Position numbers and translations under genes: made by a program | NCBI RefSeq assembly: GCF_027595985.1 | Contig: NC_073304.1 | Coordinates: 218,992,000-219,055,999 of the forward strand | Length of the DNA: 64,000 bases | Reading direction: 5' to 3' | DNA from: Sorex araneus | Lineage: Eukaryota; Chordata; Mammalia; Eulipotyphla; Soricidae | Shown: positions 20,696 to 31,328 of the stretch, one piece after another | How the letters are laid out: each line of letters starts with the position of its first letter | How positions within the stretch are numbered: the stretch's first letter is position 1 | The notes under the pieces: model-generated | What the model was told of the DNA's origin: nothing | The model's input: the letters and a program-made list of their open reading frames with translations, nothing else | Database searches by the model: none

Positions 20696-20966
20696 CTAAG
20701 AGTGCTTCTGTTCCAACAGCCTGATGACACTGCCTCTGGGAAGCCCTAACTGATTGCCCCTCCCTTCCGCACTGGGTTCCGTGTCCCTTTTTCCAACCCC
20801 CAGGGACTCTGGCATATCCCCGCTCTCTGATACTTGCCACCTGGATGATGACACCCTGTTAGTCTCTGACCCCAACTCAGCTGTGATCTCTTTGTCTGTG
20901 TCATCACCAGCCTCTGAAGCCCGGAGCTGGGGGTGCTCAGAAAAAGTGCTCTTCACATGCTCGTGA
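20696..20966. other. Unassigned open frames on both strands
   Basis: 87 codons on minus (20696-20956) and 71 on plus (20754-20966), mixed residue use, no family recognised and no clear splice signals. Kept as a question only. Confidence 0.15.
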
Positions 20967-21224
20967 ACGATCGTGGTGGCTGGAAGGGAAATGCCGTCCC
21001 CAGACTCTTGACTTGACTTCAGGTCATTGAAAGATCATCAGGTGATTTTTGCATGAGATCATGAGGAAGAATGATCTGGACAGGCCCCTTCTGGACCAAG
21101 CCCCTTCGTGACAGAGGACTCAGGCTGTGTTTCAGGGTCTCTCCCCCCGTCGGAGGGTTTTGGTGGCAGCTCTGGAGGCTGTAGGTCAGGGAGCCGGCTC
21201 AGAAGTGAGGCGACTTGGGCTACG

Positions 21225-21375
21225 CCAGCACGTAACCAGCAGTGTGGCTTCGGGACAGTTACTGAAGCTTCCTGTGTCTTCGCTGCCTCCTCTATAAAAT
21301 AAGAAAATGAATGCTACCCCTCCTTCATAGGCTGCTAGTAAAGTTAAGTTGAGTAGTTAGGTAAGTTTGTGAAGC
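21225..21375 (+). mobile_element. MIR fragment
   Basis: GTGTGGCTTCGGGACAGTTA, CTTCCTGTGTCT, CTCTATAAAAT follow the MIR core order. Confidence 0.6.
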
Positions 21376-21520
21376 AGCGTGTATGGGGCACTCAGAAAAA
21401 AGGCGTGTCTGAAGAAAACGATCTGGTCCCTCTGTCCGACCACAAACTCCTCCAGGATTAGTAGCCTCGGCTCACAGCTCATCCAAATCCAGCGTACTTT
21501 ATACTTCTGGAGGCAACGCA

Positions 21521-21783
21521 GGGGCCAGAGCAATAGTACAGCTGGGAGGACGTTTGCCTTGCATGCGGCCAACCCAGATTCCATCCCCAGCATCCCATAT
21601 GGTCCCCTGAGCACCTCCAGGAGTGCAGAGCTGAGCATTGCCAGGTATGACCCAAAAAGAAAAAAAGAAAGAAGAGGAGAAGGAAGAGGAGGAGGAAGAG
21701 GAAAAGGAGGAGGAGGAGGAGGAGGAAGAAGAAGAGAAGAAGGAGGAGAAGGAGGAGGAGGAGGAGAAGCGGCAGCAGCAATG
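21521..21783 (+). mobile_element. Shortened SOR SINE with (GGA/GAA)n tail
   Basis: SINE to 21655 with loss of part of the body, then about 125 bp of purine-only repeat. Confidence 0.8.
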
Positions 21784-21864
21784 CATACAAGTTACGTGTA
21801 CATTTATTGAAAACGTTGGTTCATTACATTTGCCAGCTGAGTCCTTTCAGTAACCACACACAGG

Positions 21865-22030
21865 ACCAGCGCGATAGTACAGTGGGAAGGTCTTACACAC
21901 AGCCAACCTGGGTTCAATCCCCGGCACTCTAGATGGTTCCCTGAACCCCACCTGGAGTCATTCCTGAGCACGGAGCCAGGAGTCATCCCTGAGCACTGCT
22001 GGGTATGTCTCCCCAAAACCAAAAGTAAGC
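21865..22030 (+). mobile_element. SOR-type SINE, old
   Basis: GCGATAGTACAG head, GGTTCAATCCCC B box, GAGCCAGGAGTCA body. Confidence 0.75.
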
Positions 22031-22767
22031 AAAAACAGCCACGACCCCGTGTGTAGCCTGCCAACTCAAGTCAGCGTAAGGTGCTGGTGGTCACTTCTGC
22101 TTGTGGAAATGCCCCCGTTCCTCTGAGATACGACGGCGATCCCAACCCCACTTCTAAACTCTTCATGCAGAGGCACCCCCAGGCCTTTCCACCCACATCT
22201 GGGGTGGCCCTTTCTAATCCCCTCCCCTCCGTTATTGCCCAGGAGAAAATCCCATCTGGAAGCCTTTAGGGGGGGACAAGGAGATGCTGCAACCGGCCTT
22301 CAAGTGAACAGGTACGGCCCCAGGGCTGAGGAGGGCTCCGTGGCCCCAGGCTGGGGCGCCCGGCAGAGGGCCGGCAGCCACGGGCCATTGCTCCTGATAG
22401 CGGCCACGTCCTGTTTGCAGACTGCATCGATCCCTCCTCAAACACCAGGTGTGGCAGAAGAGCCCTGCTGGCCTGAATCCGGGGGCACTGGGTCCCCCCC
22501 GCCCAGCTGCTTGCCCCCTCCCCTCCCCCCACTAGACACAGTGCTAGCGAGGGGCTCCAGGCCTCGGGCCCTGGGGACACAGTGGGGGCCTGTCCCGGTC
22601 CCCCAGAATTTGTCTCCCGCCGGCCCTCAGTCCCTGAGTGCCCCCAGCCCCTCATCTCGGAAGCAGCATCCCGCCCCCTCATCTTCATCCCGCCCCCTCC
22701 AGGAGCACTGATGGGCCCCAGTGGGCAGGGCAGGGGGTGCGTTCGGGCTGGGAGGGGCCTGGAGGGC

Positions 22768-22775
22768 TTCATAAG
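22768..22775 (+). promoter_or_regulatory. GAST: GAST TATA-like element
   Basis: TTCATAAG, preceded by G-rich CACC/GC-type sequence (22710-22765), as expected of a gastrin promoter. It sits about 25-30 bp before the predicted start. Confidence 0.5.
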
Positions 22776-22797
22776 GCTGGACTGGAGCGGGGAGCAG

Positions 22798-22852
22798 AGC
22801 AGAGCAGAGAGAGGCTCCCCGGCAGACCGACAGCCACACCCCAGCTCTGCAG
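22798..22852 (+). other. GAST: GAST non-coding exon 1 (predicted)
   Basis: CTCTGCAG/GTGAGAG donor at 22853, about 80 bp after a TATA-like TTCATAAG at 22768-22775. Human GAST also has a short untranslated first exon. The exact start is a guess; intron 1 would be about 985 bp and holds two old SINEs. Confidence 0.6.
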
Positions 22853-23235
22853 GTGAGAGCATCTGGGCACGGTGTGGGGGGGTCCTTCCCATCATCAAGC
22901 TCCCGGGCTCCCAGCTCCGTGTCCCCCAGGGCAGGGGACTCTGTCCTGAGTCCAGGTCCGAGCTGGCCCTCCAGCAGCCCTGCCCTGCCCTTTCTCGGTG
23001 CCCTCCAGCCCTAGACGAAGAGGACAACAGCTATTCTCCCATTTCTCTGGTGAGAAAACTGAGGTCCAAGGGAGCTGGCACAGGGAGCCAGGACTCTTGG
23101 GGATCCATCTCCAGTCCTGTCCTAGACAGCACCATCATGAAAAACTTTCCACATCCACTCTATCCACCACTGGATAGAGGGGGGTCCACTGTTGGACATT
23201 GTGCACGGAGCAGGGATGATTTCTCATTTTTAATT

Positions 23236-23576
23236 TTTTGTATGCCTTTATTTGGGGATCCACAGCTGGAGGTGATCCAGGGTCACTCCTGACAGTGCTC
23301 AGGGGACCATGCAGTGTCAGGGATCAAACCCCGAGCTCCTACTTGCAAAACACGTGGGTCCGCCCATTGAACCATCTTTCCGGCCCCTCGCTGGAATTCA
23401 TTTCTGTTGTTTTGTCTTGAGGCCATAGGTGGTGAAGCTCAGGGCTTACTCCTAGCTCTGTGCTCAGGAATCACTCCTGGCTGGGCTGAGGGGACTTTAT
23501 ACGGGCTGGAGATCAAATCCAGGTTGGGCACATACAGCACAAACGCTTTACCCACTGCACTATCCTTCCAGCGCCT
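23236..23576 (-). mobile_element. Two old SINEs in GAST intron 1
   Basis: 23236-23386 and 23415-23576. GAATTCATTTC flanks the second (23395 and 23583), a target duplication. Confidence 0.7.
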
Positions 23577-23842
23577 CACTTGAATTCATTTCAGTGTAGC
23601 ATTGGTCTAGATCCCCCAAGGCCTCAGTTTCCTTTTTCAGTACTCCTGGTTTTGGGGGGGGAGGTTGGCATGCCATGCTTAGGAGACCACCGGGGCTATG
23701 CCTCACGGTGTGCCAGCAGGCAGGTCACACCAGAGACCCAACTCCGAGCCCCCCACGTGTGAGCGCGGGACTCTGGACGGCTGGCCGCGTCCGGGCAGCG
23801 TCCTCCAGCCTGGCCCTCCCTCCGTCTCTCCCTGCAGCCGAG

Positions 23843-24038
23843 ATGCAGCCTCTCTGCGTGCACACGCTGATCGCGGCGCTGATGCTGGCCTCCTTCTCCG
23901 AAGCTTCTTGGAGGCCCCGCGCCCAGCCGCCGGCCGCACCCTCGGGGCCAGGGGCCAACAGGGACGTGGAGGCACAGTGGCGGGAGACCCTGGGCCCAGC
24001 CTCTCCCCACCTGCAAGGCCCCCCACACCAGGTGGCAG
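23843..24038 (+). CDS. GAST: GAST coding exon 1 (exon 2 of the gene)
   Basis: Exon begins at 23838 after acceptor CCTGCAG, five bases before the ATG. It carries the signal peptide and spacer to the first base of an Asp codon. Donor G/GTAAAG at 24039. Confidence 0.95.
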
Positions 24039-24228
24039 GTAAAGCGCTGTGGGCCGCCGTTCCCTTCTCACTGCCCGCCTCGGGCCTACTACTCCTTCCC
24101 CCTCACCCCTGCCCTCTGCCCCCGCAGACCTGTCCAAGAAGCAGGCACCATGGCAGGAGGAAGAGGAGGCCTATGGATGGATGGACTTCGGCCGGCGCAG
24201 CGCCGAGGACACCGACCCTCATCCGTAG
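23843..24228 (+). CDS. GAST: GAST, preprogastrin (2 coding exons)
   Basis: Precursor of gastrin, the antral G-cell hormone that drives acid secretion through CCKBR. Exons 23843-24038 and 24128-24228 join to 98 codons. Order: signal peptide of about 21 residues (MQPLCVHTL to FSEA), spacer, KK dibasic site, hormone [16 protein letters not shown], amidation and processing signal GRR, C-flanking peptide SAEDTDPHP. The active C-terminus WMDF and the Tyr for sulfation are intact. Compared with human (101 residues), about five residues are missing just before the gastrin-34 region, including its RR cleavage site and N-terminal Gln. The hormone has four Glu instead of five and Gln where human has Leu, so it is 16 residues long. 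The C-flank is three residues longer. The frame, splice sites and poly(A) signal are sound, so it looks functional. Confidence 0.96.
24128..24228 (+). CDS. GAST: GAST coding exon 2 with stop TAG
   Basis: Acceptor CCCCGCAG. Encodes DLSKK, the gastrin peptide, GRR and SAEDTDPHP. The intron before it is only 89 bp. Confidence 0.95.
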
Positions 24229-24289
24229 GGGCCAACACCCTCCCCCCCACCTTCCCTCCCGTGAAGACGCCCTGAGAAGTCCGATGCTA

Positions 24290-24299
24290 AATAAATAAA
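24290..24299 (+). terminator. GAST: GAST poly(A) signal, two overlapping AATAAA
   Basis: AATAAA at 24290-24295 and 24294-24299, 62 nt after the stop, followed by a T/G-rich stretch. The very short 3' UTR is typical of gastrin. Confidence 0.85.
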
Positions 24300-25133
24300 C
24301 TCACTTCTGTGCATTTCGCTGGGCCCGGTGTCTTCAGGGGACGGCAGGGAGTAGAGAGAGGGACACACCCTCACCCCTCATGAGAAGGACTCGGGCTCAT
24401 TCCTCTCTTGAGCCCCAGAGGCCGATGCGTGAAGCTGTAGAAGATCTGCAGGTGTAGGAGGGGTAACGACTCAAAGGGCTGGGGCGCATCCCCCCATGTT
24501 CTTGGGGGGCCCCTGCAAGGAAGCAAGCAGCCTGGGTGATGGTGGGGGTACAGCTGTGGATTGGGCATGGGAGGCACACGGCCAGGGCTGGGCTTGGTCA
24601 GCCTGAGCTAGGCCAGCCAGTACAGAGGATTCTAGAAGGTTCTCAAAGGTTCTAGATCCCCATGCACCACCCTATGTGGTGGTCCTGAAGAAGGGCTCGA
24701 GGGCCCTGGGGGAAGGGGCAGTCACGCATCATGGTGAGACAGCCAGTATCTGAGCCTCTGGGATGCGGGCACAGGGGGTGTAGGCAGGGTTGGGGGTCTT
24801 CAGGGCCTCCAAGAGTCCAGTGTGGGGACCCCGGCAACCACCATCTTCTTCACCCCCTTCCCCATCACGTTTTAGCTGCTTCTGTTGAAAAGCTTTGGGA
24901 AGCCTTGGGGACTGGGGGTGGGGGAGGAAGCTGACCCCTCCCCCTCAACAAACCCCTGACCCCAGGAGAAAAGATGGTGGAGATTCAGGTGAACCCCAAA
25001 GGAAAAAATTATTGGGGCCATGGTGCCTTGAGGGGGACCCCAAAAATGCCTCTGCAAATGACAGACAAGGTCCAAGCTGGCCGGGGGCAGGGGGGTGGTC
25101 CCAGGATGGGAGTGGTGCTCTCGGGGCCTCTCC

Positions 25134-25289
25134 TTTTCTTTTTTTTTTCTTTTGGGTCACACTCCTGGCTCTGCACTCAGGAATTACTCCTGGCGGTGCT
25201 CAGGGGACCATGTGGGATGCTGGGAATCGAACCCAGGTCGGTTGTGTGCAAGGCACCATGCCCTACCCGCTGTGCTATCGCTCCTGCCT
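25134..25289 (-). mobile_element. SOR-type SINE
   Basis: Target duplication TCTCGGGGCCTCTCCT on both sides (about 25119 and 25290). The tail side of the body is shortened. Confidence 0.88.
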
Positions 25290-26019
25290 CTCGGGGCCTC
25301 TCCTGCTCTCTCCTAACCTCACCTTTCACCGACTCACCCCAGGGGGGCCACCCACAGGACCCCCGGCCTTTCTGGGCCCCTCCTGTCCCGGCTGTGTGGG
25401 GCTGCAGCGGCCCCCGTTGCTGATGGACATGCTCCATGCCCAAGTCCCCAGGGGCTCCGCCAGGCCTCGTACCCGGACAAGGGTTCTGGGGCTGCTGTCT
25501 CCCCTGCTCACCTGGGGACCCCTCTCCCGGGCACCCCCCTCCACAGGCACAGCGCCTCAAACCCTGTGGGGGTCCCTGCCCCACTGGGCAGCACAGCGCC
25601 TGCACGAGCGGGGACTCGGAAAGTCTCTCTGTGCCCCCATGAGCCATCCCCCGGCCCAGGAGCCAGTGCTCACAGAGCCCCGGGCCCCTCCACGCCCAAC
25701 AGCCCGAGACTCTCCATCCTGCACCCAGCTGCCGCTGGCCCTCCCCAGGGGGCAGACACTCCCACCCAAACCCAAGCAGTGTGCCCAGAGCTACTGCAGT
25801 CGATGGGCCCACAGATGGCTTAGGTGAGGCAGGGAGGAGAGAGACGGACGCTTTCTCCCCGTCCGCCTCTGCCACTGGGGTGCCGCTGGGAAGACTAGGA
25901 CTGATAAAGTCCATGAAGAGCGCCTACTCGGCATTGGCCAAGCGCTCTCCCCTCGCCCCCCCACTGCCCCCCACCAGGTGGCTGGCAAGCTATGCCTGAG
26001 TTCCATTTGGTCTTCTTCT

Positions 26020-26199
26020 TCTTTTTTTTTTTTTTCTTTTTGGGTCACACCTGGCGATGCACAGGGGTTACTCCTGGCTCATGTACTCAGGAATTACTCC
26101 TGGCGGTGCTCAGGGGACCTTATGGGATGCTGGGAATCGAACCCGGGTTGGCCGCATGCAAGGCAAATGCCCTACCTGCTGTGCTATCGCTCCAGCCCC
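26020..26199 (-). mobile_element. SOR-type SINE
   Basis: Target duplication CCATTTGGTCTTCTT (about 26004 and 26199). Confidence 0.9.
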
Positions 26200-26430
26200 C
26201 ATTTGGTCTTCTTGGCACAGGAGTTGATCCCCGTTCCCCAATTTTTCTGGGAGCCACGGGCTCAGGTTGGGATGAGGATATGCTCTTTGCAGGAAAGGAG
26301 AGTGGGTCCTAGGCCTTACCCAGGGTTACCAGGTTCTTGTCCTGCCTTGCAGAGAGAAATTTCAGAAGTTAGATGGGCAGTGAAGTAAAACAGATTTTAT
26401 TGAAGGTTTCTGAAGGCGAGGAGGGAGGGA

Positions 26431-26490
<60 letters not shown>
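26431..26490. repeat. (GA)n microsatellite inside the LTR-like element
   Basis: About 58 bp of GA; the 13-kb relatives have only TCTCTTCC-type sequence here. Confidence 0.9.
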
Positions 26491-26550
26491 AGAGAGATCC
26501 CCTACACACACCCCAGCATTAGATATGGAAGCATGAAAGTCCACATCTCA

Positions 26551-26746
26551 GGGCTGGAGCGATAGCACAGCGATAGCACAGAGGGTAGGGCTTTTGCCTT
26601 GCACTCGGCTGACCTGGGTTCTAATCCCAGCATCCCATATGGTCCCCTGAGCACCGCCAGGGGTAATTCCTGAGTGAAGAGCCAGGAGTAATTCCTGTGC
26701 ATCGCCGGGTGTGACCCAAAAACCAAAAAAAAAAAAAAAGAAAAAA
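26551..26746 (+). mobile_element. SOR SINE with duplicated A box, inside the LTR
   Basis: GCGATAGCACA is repeated in tandem in the head. Perfect 16-bp target duplication GAAAGTCCACATCTCA at 26535-26550 and 26747-26762. Confidence 0.92.
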
Positions 26747-26993
26747 GAAAGTCCACATCTCAAGAATGAGATGCAGGTGGCACATGTGCTCGGGCGCCAC
26801 ATGTGCTTGGCCACGTGGGCACAAGCAGTACACAGGCTCGGGCAGCATATGCGTGCCCTTCCTTTGTTCAAGTGGCTTTTATAGGGTTTTCCCAAGCTAC
26901 CCTACGTGGGGCTTTCAGACTAGGTAAGAGTCTGTTGCTAGGGTTGTTTCCAAGGCAGTAGAGTTGGAAATGGTCTTTGAAATTCCTTTTCTT

Positions 26994-27163
26994 TTTTTTT
27001 TCTTTTGCATCACACCCGGTGATGCACAGGGGTTACTCCTAGCTCTGCACTCAGGAATTACCCCTGGCGGTGCTCGGCGGACCAAATGGGATGCTGGGAA
27101 TCAAACCCAGGTCGGCCATGTGCAAGGCAAAAGCCCTACCTGCTGTGCTATCACTCCAGCCCC
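26994..27163 (-). mobile_element. SOR SINE inside the LTR
   Basis: GAAATTCCTTTTCT (26980) and GAAACTCCTTTTCT (27164) flank it. Confidence 0.9.
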
Positions 27164-27627
27164 GAAACTCCTTTTCTTGAGCTTTGTTCCTGCTGGATCT
27201 TCTCTCAGGGGTGGGTCCAGCCTTCTCTGATCTGGGCTAGCTAAGGGTTAATTGAATTAAATGAAGGAATTGGGGGTTCTAGAGTAGTTCCCTTCAGGCC
27301 CTTTCTGTAGGGAGGGGTCCAGTCTCAGCGTCTGCTTCTCGAGAAGGTCTTCTTGGGTCTTGCTTTCCGTATCCACAAGGTGGGTCAGCCTTAGGACTGG
27401 TGGCTTTATTACTTCCCAGACATGTCACTGCCATGATGTGGGGGGCCCTTCTCTAACCTTCCTCCCTACATCACGATGACCACTCACATCACCCAGACAC
27501 CCCCACATCCTGCCCTCTGCAGAGACCAGACCAGCAGGGGTCACATCCCACCCCATCATCACCAAACATTCACACTAGCCCGCAGCTGGTCAGCAGAGGG
27601 ACAAACTACCCTTGCCCCATCCAGGCC

Positions 27628-27815
27628 AGGGACGTAGCTCAGAGGCCGGGTCACATGCCTCATGCTTCATATGCAGGAATACCAGGTTCAATCCCCACTA
27701 TCCCTTAGGGTCTCCTTTAGGGTCTCCCAAGCAGCACTAGGAGCAACTCCTGTTCTCAGTGCTTACTCCTGATACAGGAGTAAACACTGAGAACTGCCAG
27801 GTGAGGCAAAAAATA
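27628..27815 (+). mobile_element. tRNA-headed SINE of another subtype
   Basis: Head GACGTAGCTCAGAGG and B box GGTTCAATCCCC, then a repetitive body. The head differs from the common shrew SINE. Confidence 0.55.
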
Positions 27816-28092
27816 AATCACTATCACTATCATCCCACTGATAGTCGATTTGCTCGAGCAGACCAAGTAACGTCTCCATTCATCCTAGCCCTGAGATTTT
27901 AGCAGCCTCTCTTTACTTGTCCTTCACAACGGTGCCGCATTGGAGGCTCTCTCAGGGTCAGGAGAATGAGACCCATCATTGTTACTGTATTTGACATATA
28001 AATACACCACAGGGAACTTTCCAGGCTCTCCCATTTGGGCAGGAAGTTCTCTATAGCTTGCCAGGTTCTCTGAGAGAAAGAGAGAACTAGGC
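27816..28092 (-). mobile_element. RTE-like LINE 3' end
   Basis: Read on minus: AACCTGGCAAGCTA, ACAGTAACAATGATG, TCTCCTGACCCTGAGAGAGC, GGAGACGTTACT, GCTCGAGCAAATCGAC, then GATAGT repeats. The same order is found, shortened, in the type B SINEs. RTE assignment is from general likeness of the ending. Confidence 0.5.
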
Positions 28093-28129
28093 TGTAAGAT
28101 GAATAATAAATTCAAAATTTCCTGTACAA

Positions 28130-28262
28130 AGGCACTGGAGACATAGTAAAGTGGATAAGGTGCTTGTCTTGCAAGCGTTCGACTCAGGTTTCATTACCAG
28201 CATCCTAAAAGGTTCCTGAGCACTACAAGAAGTGCTGCCCAAGTGCAGAGGCAGGAGGAGTG
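28130..28262 (+). mobile_element. SOR-type SINE, old
   Basis: GGAGACATAGTAAAGTGG head, GCATCCTAAAAGG body, no clear tail. Confidence 0.65.
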
Positions 28263-28368
28263 AACCCACCCCGATGCATCCCCCACCTCCACTCTGTGTT
28301 CTCTAAAATATCTGCATTTCCCCGGACCCCCCGGAATCTACTGAACATGTTAAAACGTGAAAATCGAG

Positions 28369-28703
28369 GGGCTGGAGGAATAGCACAGCAGGTAGGGCAT
28401 TTGCCTTGTACACGGCCAACCTGGGTTCGATTCCCAGCATCCCACATGGTCACCCGAGCACTGCCAAGGGTGATTCCTGAGTACAGAGCCAGGAGTAACC
28501 CCTGTGCATCGCCGGGTGTGATTCTCCTGACCCTGAGAGAGCCTCCAATGCGGCACTGTTGTGAAGGACGAGTAACGAGAGGCTGCTAAAATCTCAGCGC
28601 TAGGATGAATGGAGACGTTACTGGGCCTGCTCAAGCAAATCGACTATCAATGGGATGATAGTGATAGTCAACCCAAAAAAAAGGGAAAAAAAAAGAAAAA
28701 AAG
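28369..28703 (+). mobile_element. Composite: SOR SINE joined to RTE-like 3' end
   Basis: SOR SINE complete to GGGTGTGA at about 28521, then the RTE-like segment from TTCTCCTGACCCTGAGAG to GATAGTGATAGT, then ACCCAAAAA as at a SOR end, and an A-rich tail. GTGAAAATC before and GTGAAGATC after may be one target duplication for the whole. Confidence 0.7.
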
Positions 28704-28782
28704 GTGAAGATCAAAATGCGCCGCCAAATGCTTTTGAGCCCAAGCACATGAAAAATGTGCCTCCGTCCCCCACCATCCGAGG

Positions 28783-28935
28783 GCTGGAGGCTCGTACACT
28801 GGGATGGTGTTTGCCTCGAACGCACATGACCCAGACTGCACCCCAGTATTGACAGTATCCCCTGACTACCAACAGGAGAGAACCCCAAGTGCAGAGTCAG
28901 GAGTGACCCCAGAACAGTACTGGCCCTGGCTCAAA
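28783..28935 (+). mobile_element. SOR-type SINE, very old
   Basis: Outline of head and GAGTCAGGAGTGACC remains. Confidence 0.55.
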
Positions 28936-28947
28936 AAAGAAAACAAG

Positions 28948-29333
<386 letters not shown>

Positions 29334-30699
29334 ACGAATTCTTTTTAAGAAAAGAAAGTGCCCCCAGGTCCCTTTGATGAGAAAAATTGACACTTTAGCC
29401 CTGGCTCTGTAATCAGCCTAAGGAATGAAAGGCAGCCAGCGAAGGGCCGCCTGGGGACATTCCTGGAGGACCCCACCCCACCCCTGTGACCAACATGGGC
29501 TATGCAAGTGTCCAGCAATGGCGCTAACACAGCGGAGGCTGCACGCGGCCCCTCAGATCTGGGGGACACTTTCTCTCTGGCTGGGGGCTGGAGGAAAGGT
29601 CAGTGGGGAGGGCTGCGGCCTCACATTCCGACACCCCATGGCCCCCCCCCCCCCCCGCCCCGAACCCCCAGGAGGGATCCCTGAGCTGAAGAGCCTGGAT
29701 TCAGCCCCGGGCAAGGCCGGGTGCGGCCCTAAAACACAATGACACATACATTTAAAAAGGGAACAATCTCTGATTATTTTTTCGTTGTCTCTAACTTTCA
29801 TAAACGAGCTTCTCTGTTCAAACCCCTTCTCTTGCGGGACCACATGCTTCCTCTGCCCACCCGGCTCTTCTAAGGGGGCCGGGGCGGTGCCCAGGGCTCC
29901 CCCTGGCGGCCATCCCGGGGACAGAACCCGGTGGGCCGCGTGTAAGCCCAGCGCCCGCCCCGCTGGAGTCCCCCGCTTACGCATCTTTCTAAGTAAATAA
30001 ACAAATAAATAAATAAATAATTAAAAAAAAGCTAAAAGGTGCCCACACCACTGACCGGGGCTCATTCTCCAGCCAGGCTTGTATGCCACCCAGCCAACTT
30101 TGGAGACAGGACAGCCGGTAGGCCGTGGGCTGAGTGCGCATCTGACCCAGTTCCAGTTCTGGCATCTCCCAGCACTGCTGGTGCAGCCCTGGAGGAGCCC
30201 AGCCCTGCAGGGGGCGGGGGGCTTGCATTGAGCCACGGGTGGAACCCCCCAGGCCACCTGCTCACCGCTTGGGAAGGCCCCTCGACAGAAATACGAGGAG
30301 GAGAGACAGGGAGAAAGAGAGAAAGGAGTCAGAAGCAAGCGGGATGAAACCCCCGGGAAGTTTGGGGTGAATAATGATGTTGGGCTCAGAGATGCGGCTC
30401 AGAGGCCCTGCACTGGAGCCTCAGCTACCAGAAAGAAAAGGAGAAAGTGGGACGGAGAAGGCCCCCGAGCCAACGTCGGCTCCTGAACCCGCGCTCGGGC
30501 TTGAGCGCCAGCAAGTCCGACCGTGGCCACCAGAGGGCAGTGCAAGACCACACTCCTGCTTCCAGGACCGTGCGACCTATCAGAGCCTGAGCTTGAATGT
30601 CTGCGGGAGGCATGAGTTGGGGGAGCGGTGGGGTGGGAGGCTTTAGGAGAACTGGCAGGCCCGTCTCAAATTTGCTCTCCGGTACTTTTATTTTGGGGG

Positions 30700-30876
30700 G
30701 GGTTGTTGTTTTTGGTTTGGGGCCACACCTAGCGATGCTCAGGGGTTACTCCCGGCTCTGCACTCAGGAATTACTCCTAGCGGTGCTCCAGGGACCTTAG
30801 GGGACGCTGGGGATGTAACCTCAGTCTGCCTCATGCAAGGCAAACGCCCTCCCCGCAAACTGTTGCTCTGGCCAAT
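30700..30876 (-). mobile_element. SOR-type SINE
   Basis: Inverted; GGGGCCACACC tail variant. Confidence 0.8.
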
Positions 30877-31328
30877 TCTCCAGTTTACTCCACTTTCTCC
30901 CTCCCCTGCTACTCTGACCCCAGGTGTCCCCGCCCCCGCCCCCCCCCCCCCAGGATGCACCCTCTGACCCCCCGCAGGCTGGCTAGGACAAGGAAGGGAG
31001 CAGGAAAGAGACACAGAGGGAAAGTACCTGGGCTGACCTGGGGGCTGTCTCAGGAGTTGCCAGGATCCTAGAGAAACCATTTCCTCTACTTCCCCAGCCC
31101 ACCCCACCCAACACCCGCAGCACCTGTCTTTGCCAGTGAACCCCACACAACAGACCTCTGCTGCTCAGCTCCATGCCCTCCTCCTCTGGGGAGCCCTCCC
31201 AGTTCCCCTGACTCCTGCTCTCTGCTCACAGAGTGGCAGAAGCCGCTTGCAACGGTTCCTGAAACACGACAAGGGGCAGATCAGTTCTCGATCCTGTCTG
31301 TGTACCGAGACCTCAAGAAGAGCCGCCC

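Larger units (their letters stand above)
26300..27450 (-). mobile_element. LTR-like element, interrupted by two SINEs
   Basis: On the minus strand: TATAAAA at 26883-26877, a start region ACGCATATGCTGCC at 26854, a purine-repeat-expanded stretch, AATAAA at 26401-26396, then further sequence as expected for U5. Similar to the 12.9- and 13.75-kb units between the start region and the poly(A) site. The ends of the LTR are not defined and no viral genes are present, so a solo LTR is likely. Confidence 0.55.

Noticed and set aside
22266-23027. 253-codon minus-strand frame over the GAST promoter
   Set aside because: Covers the predicted GAST exon 1 and promoter on the other strand; residue use is that of GC-rich non-coding DNA.
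24895-25827. 310-codon plus-strand frame
   Set aside because: It runs through an inverted SINE and GC-rich DNA, has no domain and no conserved look; length is explained by base composition.
25326-25914. Possible HAP1 last exon on minus
   Set aside because: The translated residues do not resemble the conserved HAP1 C-terminus or coiled coil; no convincing splice frame.
26300-27450. A full endogenous retrovirus
   Set aside because: No gag, pol or env-like frame adjoins the LTR-like element; at most a solo LTR.
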